Of a stretch of DNA of 64,000 bases, positions 1-8,046 are shown piece after piece. The notes under the pieces were generated by a model. It was not told the origin of the DNA, searched no databases, and saw only the letters and a list, made by a program, of their open reading frames with translations. The stretch's first letter is position 1, and each line of letters begins with the position of its first letter. The stretch is taken from the NCBI RefSeq assembly GCF_000814675.1, contig NZ_JWIG01000001.1, positions 694,471 to 758,470 on the forward strand, given 5' to 3'. This stretch comes from Pseudoalteromonas distincta. Its GTDB lineage: Bacteria > Pseudomonadota > Gammaproteobacteria > Enterobacterales > Alteromonadaceae. The translations under genes were made by a program, and so were the position numbers.

Positions 1-1159
1 GTGTATTTCTTAGTCTACTAATATCACCTGAATTTGGAAGCATAAAAGGAAGCTCTTCAGCATTCGTAGTTTTACCTAGTAAGCGCTTTATAAAATTTAT
101 CACTTGTGTTTTATACATATATTTATCCGAAATATCAGACAGCTTATATTTTTTAATAAAAGCCTGCCCATATGTGCCAGTGTAACAAGAACGATAACTA
201 GAAAGGTAAAGTGCATTACAAATAGATTTATAAACCTCTGGTGCTTTGTGATCTATATAGTTCGCCACCCGATTAAAATCTTTTTCGCTTAACTTTTGAT
301 TTTTGTATAATTTTTGCTTCGCATTATGGACATCATCTAATAAGCCTTCAAACCCAAAGATACAGTGCTTACTTTGCAGCTTATTTAAAAAACACACAGC
401 TTGCTCTTTATATAGCTCATATGTTTTTGGCTCAATAAGAGAAAAAGGCCCTAAATCACTTTTAAAGTTTTGTAAAATTTTATCAGCTTTTAATGCTAAG
501 CTATGAGAGCAAAACTGGTTTATCCATCGCTTAAACTCTAAAGCTTCAAAGCTATAAGAAGGATTAATACTTTTACTCGTTATCAGTGGTGGAGTAACAT
601 TTAAAATACTATAAAAATCATCAATAATACTCCCTCCTACAAATGCACTTTTGCTATATGCACGTAAAATAAAATGGCTAGCGCCAATTTCATCTAAAAT
701 AGCCTCAAGTTTAGTTAAATAAAACTTAGGCAACTTGGGGAGGTTTTTAATAGGGTCGACTTTATGATGCCTTTTTACCGACTGGTTATATAAAGATTCA
801 AAACTATCTAGTGGGTTACGAATATAAGCTATAAATATCGCATTAGGGAACGCACAACTAACCTCTTTCATATTTTCAAAGAAAAACTCTGAACTTAAAA
901 GTAAGGTATGCATGCTCAGCTTTTCACAAAGGTTGATTAGCTTATCAACCTTACCTTTATTAATAGAGCGGCCTAAACTAGCTGTAACGTCATATATACT
1001 ATTTAAATTACCTGAACTGATCCCATTTACATCAGTAGTATGCTTTGGATAATAAATCCCATTTTCAGCTAAGCGTTGCCTATCATGCTGTAAACAATAC
1101 TGTATTGCAGAGGTCCCTGTTTTAGGAGGACCTATATGTATAACTACCTTAACTGACAT
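1..1159 (-). CDS. Sulfotransferase-family protein, C-terminus beyond window
   Basis: Open reading frame on the minus strand from an ATG at 1159 to the window edge, at least 386 codons without a stop. The N-terminus reads MSVKVVIHIGPPKTGTSAIQ, which contains the 5'-phosphosulfate-binding P-loop (PKTGTS) of PAPS-dependent sulfotransferases. A second conserved stretch, around LLLSSEFFFEN and AYIRNPLDSFESLY, matches the 3'-phosphate-binding Ser/Arg region of the family. It probably transfers sulfate from PAPS to a sugar hydroxyl in the cytoplasm during polysaccharide assembly; the acceptor cannot be read from sequence. It resembles the genes at 2547-3533 and 19123-20094 in its start. A ~210-bp gap holding a glycosyltransferase remnant separates it from the upstream gene. 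Confidence 0.82.
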   Translation of the reverse strand, partial: MSVKVVIHIGPPKTGTSAIQYCLQHDRQRLAENGIYYPKHTTDVNGISSGNLNSIYDVTASLGRSINKGKVDKLINLCEKLSMHTLLLSSEFFFENMKEVSCAFPNAIFIAYIRNPLDSFESLYNQSVKRHHKVDPIKNLPKLPKFYLTKLEAILDEIGASHFILRAYSKSAFVGGSIIDDFYSILNVTPPLITSKSINPSYSFEALEFKRWINQFCSHSLALKADKILQNFKSDLGPFSLIEPKTYELYKEQAVCFLNKLQSKHCIFGFEGLLDDVHNAKQKLYKNQKLSEKDFNRVANYIDHKAPEVYKSICNALYLSSYRSCYTGTYGQAFIKKYKLSDISDKYMYKTQVINFIKRLLGKTTNAEELPFMLPNSGDISRLRNT

Positions 1160-1179
1160 TAATAAACCTTAAACATAAA

Positions 1180-1370
1180 TTAAAAGCTAAATAGGTTAGC
1201 TCTTAACTCTTTTTTATCTTTGCTAATTAAATTCGAGATAATTTTTTCTTCTCTACCAACAATATAACTTTATAAGCACTGCATAATTGGTTTTTTAATG
1301 ACTCAACAACATGATGAACACTATTAATACGCTCCCCATAAGAGGTTAACGATATAATTACCTGATTCAT
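1180..1370 (-). pseudogene. Remnant of a glycosyltransferase, frameshifted
   Basis: The stop of the upstream gene and an ATG overlap as TGATG at 1368-1372, a typical coupled start. The frame opens with MNQVIISLTSYGERINSVHH and continues VVESLKNQ, much like the start of a family of polysaccharide-locus glycosyltransferases that begin VISLTSYxxRIxxVxxVIESL. It stops after 47 codons at 1227. In a second frame the same stretch continues GREEKIISNLISKDKKEL and ends at 1180, so one frameshift plus a large internal deletion would explain what is left. The family assignment rests on about 30 residues, and it is possible that the two parts came from different genes. No activity is expected. Confidence 0.5.
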
Positions 1371-2545
1371 CAGTCTGTATTTCTACTAATTTCTTTTTTA
1401 TATTGTGCGATTTTTTTAATAATAAACGGACCATTCGGTCTCAACTCGCTTGCAACTTCCATCATTTTTAGAGATTTATATAAATCTCTTTTCTCTAATA
1501 TTACAGCCGCATTCCTTAGATTGTCAGTGACATCACCTGACAAATGCTTACATACCTCCTGTAGATAAGTCGCAAAAGAGAAGTTTACTTCTGAAAGATT
1601 AATATTCCTCAGCACCTTTCTGATAACCTTGAATTCACTCAGAGAAGAAGACTCTATTAGACTTAATACATCATTAAATCTTTTTTCAATAAAAAGATGG
1701 GCCTTTATAAAATAACTGTTGGTAGTATATATCTTTAGAAAGCTTTCTTTTTGAAGGTTATATTCCTTAATTTTATCTATTGGTAACTGAATTGTCTTAA
1801 ATTCATATTCTAAAAAACAAAATCCATTGCGATTATCTTTGAAAACGCCTCCACCTCGAGGCCTACCTCTCCCTAAAAGAGAAACGTACTCAAGGCTACT
1901 TCGATACATTCGGTGTATAATAAGATAAGGCTTAATTTCTCCTACTTTTGATAACTGCTGGTTTCCATCAGAAAATATAGGCTTAGTACCATCAGCAAGA
2001 ACGTTAATAGCACCTTCAACCTCAATATTATGAATATCTAATTTCTCAGAATTTAAATTTAAGCTCATCAATGTTTTCACTAATCTATGATGCTCACCAG
2101 AAATTTTTGATTCTAAAGCAGGCGAGAACTTGTTATCTTCAAATTTATTAAGCCATTCAAATGAAATCACATCCGCCATAAGTAAGTTTAGACAATCTTT
2201 GATAGTAGTACTCATATCAAGAGGGGTCCAAAACTCATCAATATCTAAGAACATGATATGACTAAAGCCTTGTTCTTTTGCTTTAGTAAATGCACCACTA
2301 TAAACATTTTGCTGAGGAGTTTTTAGCCCGCTTAAAAAGTAGCTATCACCATCAATAAAACTTACTGACTCTAAAGGTGCGAGATACTGGCTTAATTCAT
2401 GAGTATTATCTGTTGTATTATTTACGTAAATATCGATTGCATCAAAACCAAAATATAGATGATGAAATATCCATTCAGGCAAGTAGGCGGCTTCATCTTT
2501 AGCTATAGCTACTAATTTTATTTTTAGTTCAAGCTGGGATTCCAT
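1370..2545 (-). CDS. Glycosyltransferase (GT2-like, Glyco_tranf_2_4 type) with C-terminal helical module
   Basis: The N-terminus (VAIAKDEAAYLPEWIFHHLY, then VNNTTDNT) and the central FLDIDEFW are the hallmarks of family-2-like glycosyltransferases annotated as Glyco_tranf_2_4; the DID motif would bind the nucleotide-sugar metal. It probably adds a sugar to the polysaccharide in the cytoplasm. The last ~48 residues are a separate predicted-helical segment (NAAVILEKRDLYKSLKMM, ELRPNGPFI) that recurs in the genes at 8047, 11176 and 28177. Translation can also begin at ATG 2569 or 2584 inside the upstream gene, but the ATG at 2545 starts MESQLELK one base after the upstream stop and leaves the expected N-terminus, so I chose it. 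Confidence 0.72.
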   Translation of the reverse strand: MESQLELKIKLVAIAKDEAAYLPEWIFHHLYFGFDAIDIYVNNTTDNTHELSQYLAPLESVSFIDGDSYFLSGLKTPQQNVYSGAFTKAKEQGFSHIMFLDIDEFWTPLDMSTTIKDCLNLLMADVISFEWLNKFEDNKFSPALESKISGEHHRLVKTLMSLNLNSEKLDIHNIEVEGAINVLADGTKPIFSDGNQQLSKVGEIKPYLIIHRMYRSSLEYVSLLGRGRPRGGGVFKDNRNGFCFLEYEFKTIQLPIDKIKEYNLQKESFLKIYTTNSYFIKAHLFIEKRFNDVLSLIESSSLSEFKVIRKVLRNINLSEVNFSFATYLQEVCKHLSGDVTDNLRNAAVILEKRDLYKSLKMMEVASELRPNGPFIIKKIAQYKKEISRNTD

Positions 2546-2546
2546 A

Positions 2547-3533
2547 TTAGTCACTTTTAACCTTCTCATGAAGTCTATCTGCAAGGTTATTTATCAATGT
2601 GATTGCTTCAGGGTTCATAAGCCAACTATCTTGTATCAATGTTATCGAGCTTTTATATTGTGCTTGCTCAAAATTTATGAAGTTTTCTTTAAACTTGCTA
2701 TACATTACCTTTTCAGTTTTTTTATCTATGAAGTAGTTACCAACAGGTAAGGTAGTTACTTGCGTATTCATTATTTGATGCAGTTCAGTAATGTCCAGCT
2801 CAGAGTAATGGGCTAGGTATGCTTCTCTCACATCATTACCATGCATTCCATACTTCGATGACATTATCTTGTTTAAGATCCGGATAGTCTCAGTATCAAA
2901 AGGGTTTAAAGAACGATTGCTAGATACTCGACTCTCAGACTTTTCAAGATACTTTGTCGAGTATTCGCAGTTTATTATTGAAAAAAATAGCTCTAATAAA
3001 TTTTTATCTTTAGCCGCTTTGTCATAGTCAATCAAATGTACTTTTTTAATTCCGAAAACCTTAGCAAAGCGCTCTATTTGGAGATCTGCTGACAGCATAT
3101 AGCTTTGTGCGGGTTTAGCTAAGTGCTCATGATAAAACTCAAAAAATGATACAGACTTACCATGCTTAATTAACTCTTGCCAAATTGAGTACATTTTTAA
3201 ACTAGCTCTTCGCCAGCTGTAAATAATATGAACTTCAAAATTACTAAACTGCTTTTTTAGATATTCAAAGTCTTTTACCGTAAAAGAAATAAAATCCTCA
3301 CTAGATAATAGAATATCTGAGTCTATCTCTTCAAAAAACTTTGAGTCAGTATCTGTCAGTTTTTGCTCTTTAATAAGATCACGAATTAAGTGATGACCAA
3401 AAATACGAACATAGTTTTTGGGATAAAACACACCATTATTTAATAATTCATTTTGATTATCTAAACACACTTTTTGAATTAAAGTTGTACCTGTTTTATG
3501 TGGCCCCACATGTAAAAATAATTTACGTTTCAT
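2547..3533 (-). CDS. Sulfotransferase-family protein
   Basis: A protein of 328 residues beginning MKRKLFLHVGPHKTGTTLIQ, the classic PAPS-binding P-loop (HKTGTT). Residues near 75-110 (LLSSEDFISF and IIYSWRRASLKMYS) correspond to the second co-substrate-binding region with its conserved Ser and Arg. It probably sulfates the capsule chain or an intermediate. It lies one base upstream of the glycosyltransferase at 1370-2545 and three bases after the frameshifted HAD fragment, so it is cotranscribed with them. Full length for this family and no disrupted motif; the sugar acceptor is unknown. Confidence 0.82.
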   Translation of the reverse strand: MKRKLFLHVGPHKTGTTLIQKVCLDNQNELLNNGVFYPKNYVRIFGHHLIRDLIKEQKLTDTDSKFFEEIDSDILLSSEDFISFTVKDFEYLKKQFSNFEVHIIYSWRRASLKMYSIWQELIKHGKSVSFFEFYHEHLAKPAQSYMLSADLQIERFAKVFGIKKVHLIDYDKAAKDKNLLELFFSIINCEYSTKYLEKSESRVSSNRSLNPFDTETIRILNKIMSSKYGMHGNDVREAYLAHYSELDITELHQIMNTQVTTLPVGNYFIDKKTEKVMYSKFKENFINFEQAQYKSSITLIQDSWLMNPEAITLINNLADRLHEKVKSD

Positions 3534-3536
3534 TTA

Positions 3537-3783
3537 CTACTCACCTAAAAACGGAAAACGGCCAAAATCACTGACCAGCGGCCCCCACTTGAGGATCTGC
3601 GCTTCATCTAAACTTGAATCACCCACAAATGGATTTTTAAACCCGCCTGCGTGCCACTTATCTAATGGGTTAAGAATATGCAAGTTTTGCAATCCAAAAT
3701 CGCCCGGTATTTGTGCATCAGCGACAGCATTATCACCAACGTGAATAAAACTTTGTTTTGCTGGTAGGCTCTCTTTATATATG
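3537..3783 (-). pseudogene. Out-of-frame C-terminal part of the RgpF-HAD gene
   Basis: In another frame, this segment continues the protein at 3775-5556. It reads IYKESLPAKQSFIHVGDNAV and then ADAQIPGDFG, which is motif IV of a HAD phosphatase (GDNxxAD), and ends FGRFPFLGE. The upstream frame ends WQHI at a stop in the short alternating stretch 3777-3783. Adding one TA pair there would restore WQHIYKESL without a gap. The segment has no start of its own that looks usable. Confidence 0.75.
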
Positions 3784-5556
3784 CTGCCAAAGAGTACCGT
3801 TGTCTTTACGCTTACCCAAGTTACTTGACACCAATAACTCAAACCCAACACTGACCCCCACTTTAGCAAGCATCAGCGACACCTGGTCTTGCGTATAGTA
3901 AGTATCTGAGGCAACCGTTACGTGTTTGCCACCTATTATAAGCTCATTAAATAGATCAACCATTTCGTCTTTAGGCACAATCATATCTAAATCATAGGCA
4001 AATTCTTGTTCGGCATACTGTACAGCTTGCTCTTTAGTCCAGCCTAGTTGGTTTGCCAAGTATTGATATGTTTCAAAAATATCAACGTCGCCAATAAAGT
4101 TTTTTTCTTTTCTAACTTCAAACTCAGCGTTATTGCGTGCTTTAACAAAGCTATGGGCATCACTTACTGTTTTACTTTTTACAAGAGACTTCCCGAGTAA
4201 TAACTTAGCATAATCTGGGGCGTGATACTTGCGCCTCACTAACGTATCAAATACGTCAAAGCTAATATGATCAAATGCACCAAGTTGGTGGCGTAAATTC
4301 TCTTGAGTGTTGACGTATTGGGCTAAAATAAAGCTATTATCAAACGTTAACTGTCCCGACTTTGGATAGTAATATAGTTGTTTAAAGCCGTTTTTCTCTA
4401 CCAGTAGACCAAGCATTCGCTCAAGCGCATGCAGTTCTGAACCATCATTAGAGAGCGGCTCGGCAGGGAAGTCATCATACTTATAACTTTTATCTAAAAG
4501 CTGCTTTAATGCATCAGGCCTTGCCCAAAACATGCCACCAGCAGGGTAAGATAAAAAGTCATCACTTAACTCTATGCCCCACTCTTTTGCTATTTTTTGT
4601 GCATGAGGCTTATTTTTCAGCCAATGATTAACCCAATCAGGCATCATCCAAAACGAGGTTGGGTAATACATACCACTTTTAGGGTTATCGTTAAAATGAT
4701 TAAGTACTTGCTTAATAACATGCTGGTCTTTTAACAAATACTCACCTAAGTAATCTGCCCATTGTGTTTGAGCTCGACCTGAGTACAGAGACTTTTTAGA
4801 GTGCATATGGCAAAACAAATCATAGCTTTGTAGCTCGCTTGCAAACTCAACAAGCATAGGTCCAAAATTTCGACCATGGTTAGGCACTACTTTTACCGTC
4901 ACGTTATTTACTTTTGCACAAGCTTCGAAATCGTTTGTTGCTTTTTTAGCAAGCTCATCACTAGCGACACTCACAAAAACATCTACTGATTGTGGAAATT
5001 TAGCCAAAGCATCACAGTAGTAATCAATAAACTCACCATAAAAAACATGGAAACACATTGCTATTTTTAATGAGGTAGCCTCACCGTCGGCAGTACTTTG
5101 TATTGCTTTTGGATGCCATTTTTGAGTGGCAGGTAGCGATGTACGTCCTTCTTGCTGACCGTGGTTTAAGTAATGGACTAATGCATGTTCGCCTTGTAAA
5201 TATATGTCTGTATTACATTTATAATAAAGCTCTGTATCAAAATTTGGACTTGGGTTAACACAGCTAAATTTTCCTTTATGTAAGTAATCTTCAAAGGCTT
5301 CAAGCTCACAGCTAAATGTACGACACTGCTGCGCGCTATACCAAGCGTAATCAAATAAACCGGCCTGCTTCGCTCTACTTAGCAAATATGAAATATCTTT
5401 AGCTGTATACCCTTTATCATTAGCGTTTAATTTAGCGTACTCACGGGTTTGTATCCGTTCATCAACTCGCTTTGCTAATTTAAATAATTGTGGCTGGTTT
5501 TTAACAAAGTTAAATACACCCGGCATCGTTTTTTTTATAAGTTGTTTATTTATCAT
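3775..5556 (-). CDS. RgpF-like rhamnan synthesis protein fused to a HAD domain, truncated by frameshift
   Basis: 593 residues. Residues ~60-140 carry short repeats of the FDYAWYSAQ / DYLHKGK / FDTELYYKCN type that often precede RgpF domains. Residues ~160-410 match the rhamnan synthesis F family (CFHVFYGEF, HMHSKKS, YYPTSFW, GGMFWARPDAL). From ~430 a HAD domain begins with its nucleophile motif FDVFDTL, followed by VASDTYYT. The frame ends at WQHI, before HAD motif IV, which is encoded out of frame at 3537-3783. The RgpF part may still work; the HAD part should not. Its start overlaps the upstream stop as TAATG at 5554-5558. The context (dTDP-rhamnose genes in the same locus) fits a role in rhamnose polymer synthesis. 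Confidence 0.72.
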   Translation of the reverse strand: MINKQLIKKTMPGVFNFVKNQPQLFKLAKRVDERIQTREYAKLNANDKGYTAKDISYLLSRAKQAGLFDYAWYSAQQCRTFSCELEAFEDYLHKGKFSCVNPSPNFDTELYYKCNTDIYLQGEHALVHYLNHGQQEGRTSLPATQKWHPKAIQSTADGEATSLKIAMCFHVFYGEFIDYYCDALAKFPQSVDVFVSVASDELAKKATNDFEACAKVNNVTVKVVPNHGRNFGPMLVEFASELQSYDLFCHMHSKKSLYSGRAQTQWADYLGEYLLKDQHVIKQVLNHFNDNPKSGMYYPTSFWMMPDWVNHWLKNKPHAQKIAKEWGIELSDDFLSYPAGGMFWARPDALKQLLDKSYKYDDFPAEPLSNDGSELHALERMLGLLVEKNGFKQLYYYPKSGQLTFDNSFILAQYVNTQENLRHQLGAFDHISFDVFDTLVRRKYHAPDYAKLLLGKSLVKSKTVSDAHSFVKARNNAEFEVRKEKNFIGDVDIFETYQYLANQLGWTKEQAVQYAEQEFAYDLDMIVPKDEMVDLFNELIIGGKHVTVASDTYYTQDQVSLMLAKVGVSVGFELLVSSNLGKRKDNGTLWQHI

Positions 5557-6638
5557 TATGCTAAACCAAAAAATTGTAGTGCATTGACGGTACCATTACC
5601 TGTCACGTCATCGTCAATATCAAATATATGTTTAGTGCTTCTAGGAATCATATTCGGCTTACTTAAATAATTATTTAGTAGCAGCTCTAACTCATCACTA
5701 TTAAACTCTATTTGATGCTTACCTGTATGGTGACAATACTCAAGTGCTCCAGCCATAACTTGCTCTAATTCATAAAAGTAACGTTGTGATGACACCTTGC
5801 GCCCATAGTAAAAATCAAACGTATTTTTATCAAATGTATTAAACCTAATACCTCTAAACTGCCCGAAAGGCGCTGTTAACAAAGATTCCAAAAACATAGA
5901 ACGGTCCAATGGCAAGTATCCCTCGCCTAATTTCACGCCTTCTTTTAAATAGCCTTTCATTGTTGCTGTGTTATCGGCTATGCGATGTTCTCCAGGTTTA
6001 GAAGATATTAGATAATGACCAACCGTGTCTTTATCCAATAAAATAGTCAGTAATGACTGAATAGTCCCTGAGTAACCTAAATCAACTAAATGAAGTGTAC
6101 TTTGAGCAGTAACACCTAATGATGCTAAATAAGCTAAATAGGGTTTTTTAATAGAAGAAATAACGTTATCAAGTAACTCTTTATGTTGAGTTAAAACGTC
6201 TATTATTTTTTTTCTGTCGTGAGGTAAATATAAAAGTTCCTGAATAATATCGTCACTAAACACTTGCCGTATTTCTGTATTTGAAAGTAAAAAACGCGTG
6301 CGCATTAAGTCAAAAAAAGAGCCATTAAAGTCACCTTTTAAAGAATACTCATAGCTTCTGCTATCACTCAAAAGTAATTTAAATAAAAAGGCGCGTGATG
6401 CTAGTAAATAACAACTATTACCTTGTTTGTCACTACCCGATAAATACTGTTGGTAAGCCTTTTCGAGCCAATACCCTTCTCTAGCAAGAAAGAAAAGTGG
6501 GGTGTTTTTAGGTGTACTTTTTGCTAAATTATGCGAAAAAAAGCTCAGCGTAGGACCCATAAACGAAGTGCCAAAAGACGAAAAACGAGCTTGTGAAATT
6601 TGCAGTTCTGCAATACTTTCCATTTTGATTAATACCAT
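5556..6638 (-). CDS. COG5610-like C-terminal domain protein as a separate gene
   Basis: About 360 residues without a HAD nucleophile. It contains GPTLSFFSHNLAK, then PLFFLAREGYWLEKAYQQYL, LASRAFLFKLL and HLVDLGYSGTIQSLL. These are the motifs usually found C-terminal to HAD domains in COG5610-type polysaccharide proteins, where FLAREG and VDLGYSG are the most conserved. Here the domain is a stand-alone gene placed upstream of the RgpF-HAD gene and coupled to it by a TAATG overlap. The biochemical role of this domain is not established. The open frame extends up to a TTG at 6674; ATG 6638 (MVLIKMESIAEL) or ATG 6623 are more likely starts, and neither has a strong Shine-Dalgarno sequence. Confidence 0.62.
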   Translation of the reverse strand: MVLIKMESIAELQISQARFSSFGTSFMGPTLSFFSHNLAKSTPKNTPLFFLAREGYWLEKAYQQYLSGSDKQGNSCYLLASRAFLFKLLLSDSRSYEYSLKGDFNGSFFDLMRTRFLLSNTEIRQVFSDDIIQELLYLPHDRKKIIDVLTQHKELLDNVISSIKKPYLAYLASLGVTAQSTLHLVDLGYSGTIQSLLTILLDKDTVGHYLISSKPGEHRIADNTATMKGYLKEGVKLGEGYLPLDRSMFLESLLTAPFGQFRGIRFNTFDKNTFDFYYGRKVSSQRYFYELEQVMAGALEYCHHTGKHQIEFNSDELELLLNNYLSKPNMIPRSTKHIFDIDDDVTGNGTVNALQFFGLA

Positions 6639-6774
6639 GATAGTTAAAACTAAAATATATTCACCGGAATTCAATAGCCACTTTAATTACAGCAACTTTT
6701 CATCCTTGAGTCGAGGGAGTTAGTTTATGTTATGTACTAAAAATAGTAAACCACAACTTAAACTAGCCAACGGT

Positions 6775-7617
6775 TTACTTATACCCTTTTAAAAATAATG
6801 TATAAATAATTTTAATAAAATCAAACTGTGTTAAAAAAGGGGTTGATACAGTTTCTCTAAATGGATTTAACTTTACTTCATCCGTAAATAACACTTGCCT
6901 ATTAGGCATATATTTTTTGCACATTCTAGCATTAGAACTTTCGTAATATGCCATAACTTCGTTGTATTTGCTCAATAGTCATTAAATGTGATGGCTGTGG
7001 ATTTAACTCAATATCAATTATCTCTTGGGCAAATGTTAAAAAGTCTAACCTCTGTTGGCCAGTAATATGCGTCATTCTTGCATTAGCTAATCGAGCAAAC
7101 TCTAACATTGGATTGCTCCATTTTTCGTTAAGCTTTGCCTTAGCTAAATCCAGTCCAGAAAGCTCTGTAACTCCAATAGCCGATAGGAAATTAAGCCTTA
7201 TATCATCACCAATAGATGATTTTTCATAGGGAATAATGTTAATTGAGTCTTTATTAAAAAAACTTGCCCAAAGATCAATAAGCTGTTCATAGTCATATCG
7301 CAAAGACTGTGACTGATACTGCTCCATAACCTTTTTAAAAACCTTAGGGCTACCTGCTTTAATTTCAGTTGAATATGATGATTCTATATAGTCAGCTTGA
7401 GGTCTAAGATATATTATTATCTGTAGCGTAATACTTAACTTTTCAAAAAAATCTCTTATGTATTTTAGTGCATGCTCTCTTAGCCTTGAACTAAAGTGCT
7501 CAGCACTCAAAACGATAGTTTTATTTGGGTGCTCATTAATACACTCTTCTAGTTTATTCCATAAAAAGTCAACCGGTTGAGTGACAGACCCTAAAAACTC
7601 CGGTGGTGAAACAATGT
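6775..7617 (-). pseudogene. Broken sulfotransferase, 5' end replaced by repeat array
   Basis: The frame open from about 7617 reads FLGSVTQPVDFLWNKLEECI, TIVLSAEHFSSRL and IIIYLRPQADYIESSYS, which correspond to the middle of the sulfotransferases in this window. The first ~50-60 residues, including the P-loop, are absent: the homology runs straight into the repeat array that starts at 7603. Near the 3' end, MTIEQIQ runs out of frame at ~6965 and the protein continues as EVMAYYESSNARMCKKY in the next frame to a stop at 6775, so one extra base is also present. Two independent lesions and loss of the PAPS loop make it a pseudogene. Confidence 0.75.
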
Positions 7618-7926
7618 CTTATTCACTTTACAAAAACAAAACTACCACCGAGGGCACAGAGGCGCTGCGCGCTACACCGAGAAGTTATTGGCTCTTCTCC
7701 TTCATTTCTCTGTGTTCTCTGTGGTGATAACAATGTCTTATTCACTTTACAAAAACAAAACTACCACCGAGGACACCGAGGCGCTGCGCGCTACACCGAG
7801 AAGTTATTGGCTCTTCTCCTTCATTTCTCTGTGTTCTCTGTGGTGATAACAATGTCTTATTCACTTTACAAAAAACAAAACTACCACCGAGGACACCGAG
7901 GCGCTGCGCTTCACCGAGGAGTTATA
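7603..7926. repeat. Array 1 of the ACCACCGAG palindromic repeat
   Basis: Nearly three units with a period of 119-120 bp, very similar to each other. Each unit has a left arm ACCACCGAGGGCACAGAG, a GC core GCGCTGCGCGC, an inner segment CACCGAGAAG, and a right arm CTCTGTGTTCTCTGTGGT that is the inverse of the left arm (15 of 18 Watson-Crick, two more as G-T). A linker CAATGTCTTATTCACTTTAC joins units. The first unit is cut: it starts at GGTGGTGAAAC inside the broken sulfotransferase. The plus-strand frame that crosses it is repeat sequence, not a gene. Confidence 0.9.
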
Positions 7927-8046
7927 AAATCTTTACGTCATCATGATGATACATATAGAATACGCCCATAAAAAGCTTTATGAAAAGGAGTCTGTAGTAC
8001 TTCTGTTCATACATAAAAAATATAATTGAACGTAAAGGGAGATACC

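Noticed and set aside
7603-7971. 122-codon plus-strand frame across array 1
   Set aside because: It is a translation of the repeat units themselves; the peptide repeats in step with the DNA period and resembles no protein.
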